DNA of 15,593 bases, from the NCBI GenBank assembly GCA_016934135.1, contig JAFGTK010000284.1, positions 1 to 15,593 on the forward strand, written 5' to 3'. The position numbers and the translations under genes are program-made. This DNA is from Deltaproteobacteria bacterium. GTDB lineage: Bacteria; Desulfobacterota; Desulfomonilia; UBA1062. Position 1 is the stretch's first letter. Every line of letters starts with the position of its first letter. Positions 13,849 to 15,593 of this stretch are shown piece after piece. Below the pieces are notes generated by a model that did not search any database, had not been told where the DNA came from, and worked only from the letters and a program-made list of their open reading frames with translations.

Positions 13849-15207
13849 TCATGTTAATTTCTTTATAATCTCATCGATCCTGCAGCGGGTATCGAGTTCA
13901 ATAGCCTCGAGCGCATCCGTATTTCTGGCCTCAAACCGCAGAACGATTACCGGCTGGGTATTGGAAGGCCTCACCAGACCCCATGCCTCCTCTTTAGTGA
14001 ACCGTACCCCGTCGATATCTACAATGTCTTCATACAGGCCTTTTGCCTGGACCTTAAACTCATCCGTCACCTGAAATTTTATCTCATCCGGGCAGTCGAT
14101 CCGGATCTCCGGGGTATTCTTCACCCTGGGCATGCTGTCGAAGACAGCCTGGGGATTCTCTTTGGCAGAGAGCACCTCAATGAGCCTTGCCGTTGAATAG
14201 ACAGCATCGTCGAAACCATACCACCTGTCATTAAAAAAGATATGCCCGCTCATCTCCCCTGCAAGGGCTGCCTTTTCCTGAAGAAGGCGCGCCTTCATCG
14301 GGGAATGCCCTACTTTGCCCATAATGGCAATGCCGCCGGCCTTTTCTACTTCATCAAAGAATACCTTGGAACACTTGACCTCGCCGATAATCTTCTCTCC
14401 CGGCCGGTCCTTTAAGATATCGCATGCGAGGATTGCGGTTATTATGTCACCATAAACGGTATTGCCCCTGGCGTCGATCACCCCTATCCGGTCTGCATCG
14501 CCGTCAAGGCCTATCCCAAGATCCGCACCTCTTCTGGCGACCTCTTCCCTGAGCATTGCAAGGCCTTCTTTTGTGGTGGGGTCGGGGTGGTGGTTCGGAA
14601 AGTTTCCGTCAGGCTCCAGACAGATGCCGTGCACATCCATGCCCAGGGCGCCTAATACCGCCATTGCAGCAGGACCGCCCACGCCGTTGCCCGGGTCTAT
14701 GATTACCGAAAGCCTTCTCGGGCACTCGTGTATCCTCATGAGGATGTCATCTATATATTCGGACATTATATCATAGTCTATTGCCGACGCAGATCCGTCA
14801 ATGCATCTGCCCTGCTCCATGATATCGCCAATAGCGCGGATCTCGTCGCCATATATCGTGGACTTTCCGAGCGCGATCTTGAACCCGTTGTTGTCTGCCG
14901 GGTTGTGTGACCCGGTAACCTGAATCCCCCCGTCAAGGTCGAGCCGGAACAGGGAGAAGTACATGACCGGTGTAGGCACCATCCCGAGATCGTATACATC
15001 AATGCCGCTCTTTGTTATCCCCTTTTTCAGGATATCCCTGAACCCGGGCGAACTCAGCCTCGCATCCATGCCGATCGAAACCCTTTTCACCCCTTTTTCC
15101 GACCAGTATACGCCCATTGCCCTTGATAACCGCTCTACGAAGTCATCATCCAGGTCGCGCCCGACAACACCCCGGATATCATATTCCCGAAAGACCTGCG
15201 GATTCAT
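13849..15207 (-). CDS. algC: Phosphomannomutase/phosphoglucomutase (AlgC/ManB family)
   Basis: A 452-residue alpha-D-phosphohexomutase, interconverting the 1- and 6-phosphates of mannose or glucose to feed GDP-mannose or UDP-glucose for surface polysaccharides. Seen: the four family sites in order: phosphoserine loop TGSHNP with S100, metal loop D235-GD-ADR (235-240), sugar-recognition loop GEMSGH (317-322), and phosphate loop RPSNT (413-417). Length matches bifunctional P. aeruginosa AlgC (463). The sugar loop EMSGH is usual for the PMM/PGM group rather than for phosphoglucosamine mutase (GlmM). The ATG at 15207 has GGAGG four bases upstream and a sigma70-type promoter about 28 bases further. 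The 94-base gap to the SH3 gene shows no terminator hairpin, so co-transcription is possible. Confidence 0.94.
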   Translation of the reverse strand: MNPQVFREYDIRGVVGRDLDDDFVERLSRAMGVYWSEKGVKRVSIGMDARLSSPGFRDILKKGITKSGIDVYDLGMVPTPVMYFSLFRLDLDGGIQVTGSHNPADNNGFKIALGKSTIYGDEIRAIGDIMEQGRCIDGSASAIDYDIMSEYIDDILMRIHECPRRLSVIIDPGNGVGGPAAMAVLGALGMDVHGICLEPDGNFPNHHPDPTTKEGLAMLREEVARRGADLGIGLDGDADRIGVIDARGNTVYGDIITAILACDILKDRPGEKIIGEVKCSKVFFDEVEKAGGIAIMGKVGHSPMKARLLQEKAALAGEMSGHIFFNDRWYGFDDAVYSTARLIEVLSAKENPQAVFDSMPRVKNTPEIRIDCPDEIKFQVTDEFKVQAKGLYEDIVDIDGVRFTKEEAWGLVRPSNTQPVIVLRFEARNTDALEAIELDTRCRIDEIIKKLT

Positions 15208-15234
15208 GTCACCTCCATATTATTGCTAGCGGTG

Positions 15235-15264
15235 ATAGTATTGCAAAGAAGGCTGGAGAGTCAA
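15235..15264 (-). promoter_or_regulatory. Candidate sigma70-type promoter of the mutase gene
   Basis: On the minus strand TTGACT (15259-15264, 5 of 6) is 18 bases from TACTAT (15235-15240, 4 of 6). Transcription would begin near 15228, giving a leader of about 20 bases that includes GGAGG before the ATG at 15207. The -35 box lies 8 bases from the inverted-repeat element. Confidence 0.45.
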
Positions 15265-15272
15265 GGATTTAG

Positions 15273-15428
15273 AAGGCGCTAGGCGCTGGGCATTAGGTGC
15301 TAGGTTTTTTATATAGGTTCTGAAAAGACTTATTCAAAGAGTTATCCATCCTTTAACTATGTCTCTAGCAAAATATCCAGACCCAACCTTCCTTTACCAA
15401 ACGCCTAATGCCCAGAGCCTAGCGCCTT
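15273..15428. repeat. 156-base inverted-repeat element made of degenerate heptamers
   Basis: Arm 15273-15305 and the reverse complement of arm 15396-15428 match at 29 of 33 positions, separated by 90 bases. Each arm is itself about four tandem 7-base units with consensus GGCGYTR, opening AAGGCGCTAGGC and containing CTGGGCATTAGG. The spacer is AT-richer and has no ORF. No clear target-site duplication flanks it. It could be a non-autonomous mobile element, a REP-like extragenic palindrome or a pair of inverted minisatellites. Confidence 0.85.
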
Positions 15429-15467
15429 AAAAATTATGTATTATTTTTGCAACCACATCTATAAGAT

Positions 15468-15485
15468 TGTTGTACAAATACAACA
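15468..15485. promoter_or_regulatory. Palindromic operator or enhancer candidate
   Basis: TGTTGTACAAATACAACA is a perfect 7-base inverted repeat with a 4-base centre. It is about 78-95 bases upstream of the expected start of the sigma54-type promoter at 15536-15552, the usual range for enhancer-binding-protein sites. The identity of any regulator is unknown. Confidence 0.4.
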
Positions 15486-15535
15486 TTCTACACAGCATAT
15501 TATTTTAACTCATTGATATTGTGTTATTAATTATG

Positions 15536-15552
15536 TTGGCACACAAGTTGTA
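15536..15552 (+). promoter_or_regulatory. Sigma54-type (-24/-12) promoter candidate
   Basis: TTGGCACACAAGTTGTA matches the consensus YTGGCAC-N5-TTGCW except that the -12 C is T. The GG pair at 15538-15539 and TTG at 15548-15550 have the correct spacing. The start would fall near 15562, followed by GAGGG at 15566-15570 and ATG at 15577, which is a coherent order. Confidence 0.5.
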
Positions 15553-15576
15553 TACCAATCCTCATGAGGGATTTCT

Positions 15577-15593
15577 ATGTCAATACGATTAAC
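15577..15593 (+). CDS. Start of a plus-strand gene cut by the right edge
   Basis: ATG at 15577 begins MSIRL and continues past the window; GAGGG lies six bases upstream. Only five codons are visible, so nothing can be said about the product. The call rests on the ribosome binding site and the well-placed sigma54-type promoter. If real, the gene is divergent from the mutase gene across a 369-base intergenic region. Confidence 0.4.

Noticed and set aside
13242..13868. 208-codon plus-strand open frame rich in leucine
   Set aside because: It is the complement of the coiled-coil part of the SH3 protein; the leucine and isoleucine content mirrors that gene's codons.
15340..15348. TTATCCATC as a DnaA box inside the inverted-repeat spacer
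   Set aside because: A single imperfect match with no second box, AT-rich unwinding element or dnaA/dnaN neighbour; not evidence for an origin.

Overview
The window looks like ordinary chromosome from an anaerobic Gram-negative bacterium, most likely a deltaproteobacterial (Desulfobacterota-type) lineage. The evidence is a four-subunit 2-oxoacid:ferredoxin oxidoreductase, a UB2H-type PBP1b, a tPilZ-like c-di-GMP receptor, a TIGR04211-type SH3/coiled-coil membrane protein and a PflX-like radical SAM protein. Base composition is moderate and even. I see no rRNA, tRNA, CRISPR array, transposase or phage gene. The taxonomic call is an inference from gene families and could be wrong (Nitrospirota is possible).

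Left part (1-9025, all minus strand, transcribed right to left). A diguanylate cyclase (7892-9025) overlaps a tPilZ-type receptor (7068-7895) by 4 bases. After a 101-base gap holding a good sigma70-type promoter and alternative hairpins comes a chain with very tight junctions: PBP1b-like synthase (4705-6966), a 117-residue Cys-rich protein (4355-4708) and a NUDIX-eIF2B-like fusion (3021-4358). After 108 bases, which may hold a 32-codon ORF, follow a degenerate acyl-CoA ligase-like protein (1428-2912) and a PflX-like radical SAM protein (529-1431). The N-terminal half of a multi-TM membrane protein (1-455) runs off the left edge.

Middle (9075-12088, plus strand). A compact operon gives the gamma, delta, alpha and beta subunits of a pyruvate/2-oxoacid:ferredoxin oxidoreductase. 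The delta subunit has an unusual insertion in its first 4Fe-4S motif. The operon diverges from the cyclase across about 49 bases carrying two TTGATCAA palindromes. It ends tail-to-tail with a threonine/serine dehydratase-like gene, the two stop codons sharing one TTAA.

Right part (12085-15207, minus strand). Phosphomannomutase/phosphoglucomutase, then the SH3/coiled-coil/TM protein, then the PLP-dependent dehydratase.

Right edge (15208-15593). This intergenic stretch holds a promoter for the mutase, a 156-base element with 33-base inverted arms built from degenerate heptamers, and a palindrome upstream of a good match to a sigma54 promoter. That promoter is followed by a ribosome binding site and the first codons of a plus-strand gene leaving the window.

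The most unusual content is the 529-6966 cluster: PBP1b, a Cys-cluster protein, a NUDIX-eIF2B fusion without the isomerase cysteine, and an acyl-adenylate ligase lacking both its P-loop lysine and its C-terminal catalytic lysine, coupled to a radical SAM protein. No function for the set as a whole can be stated from sequence alone.
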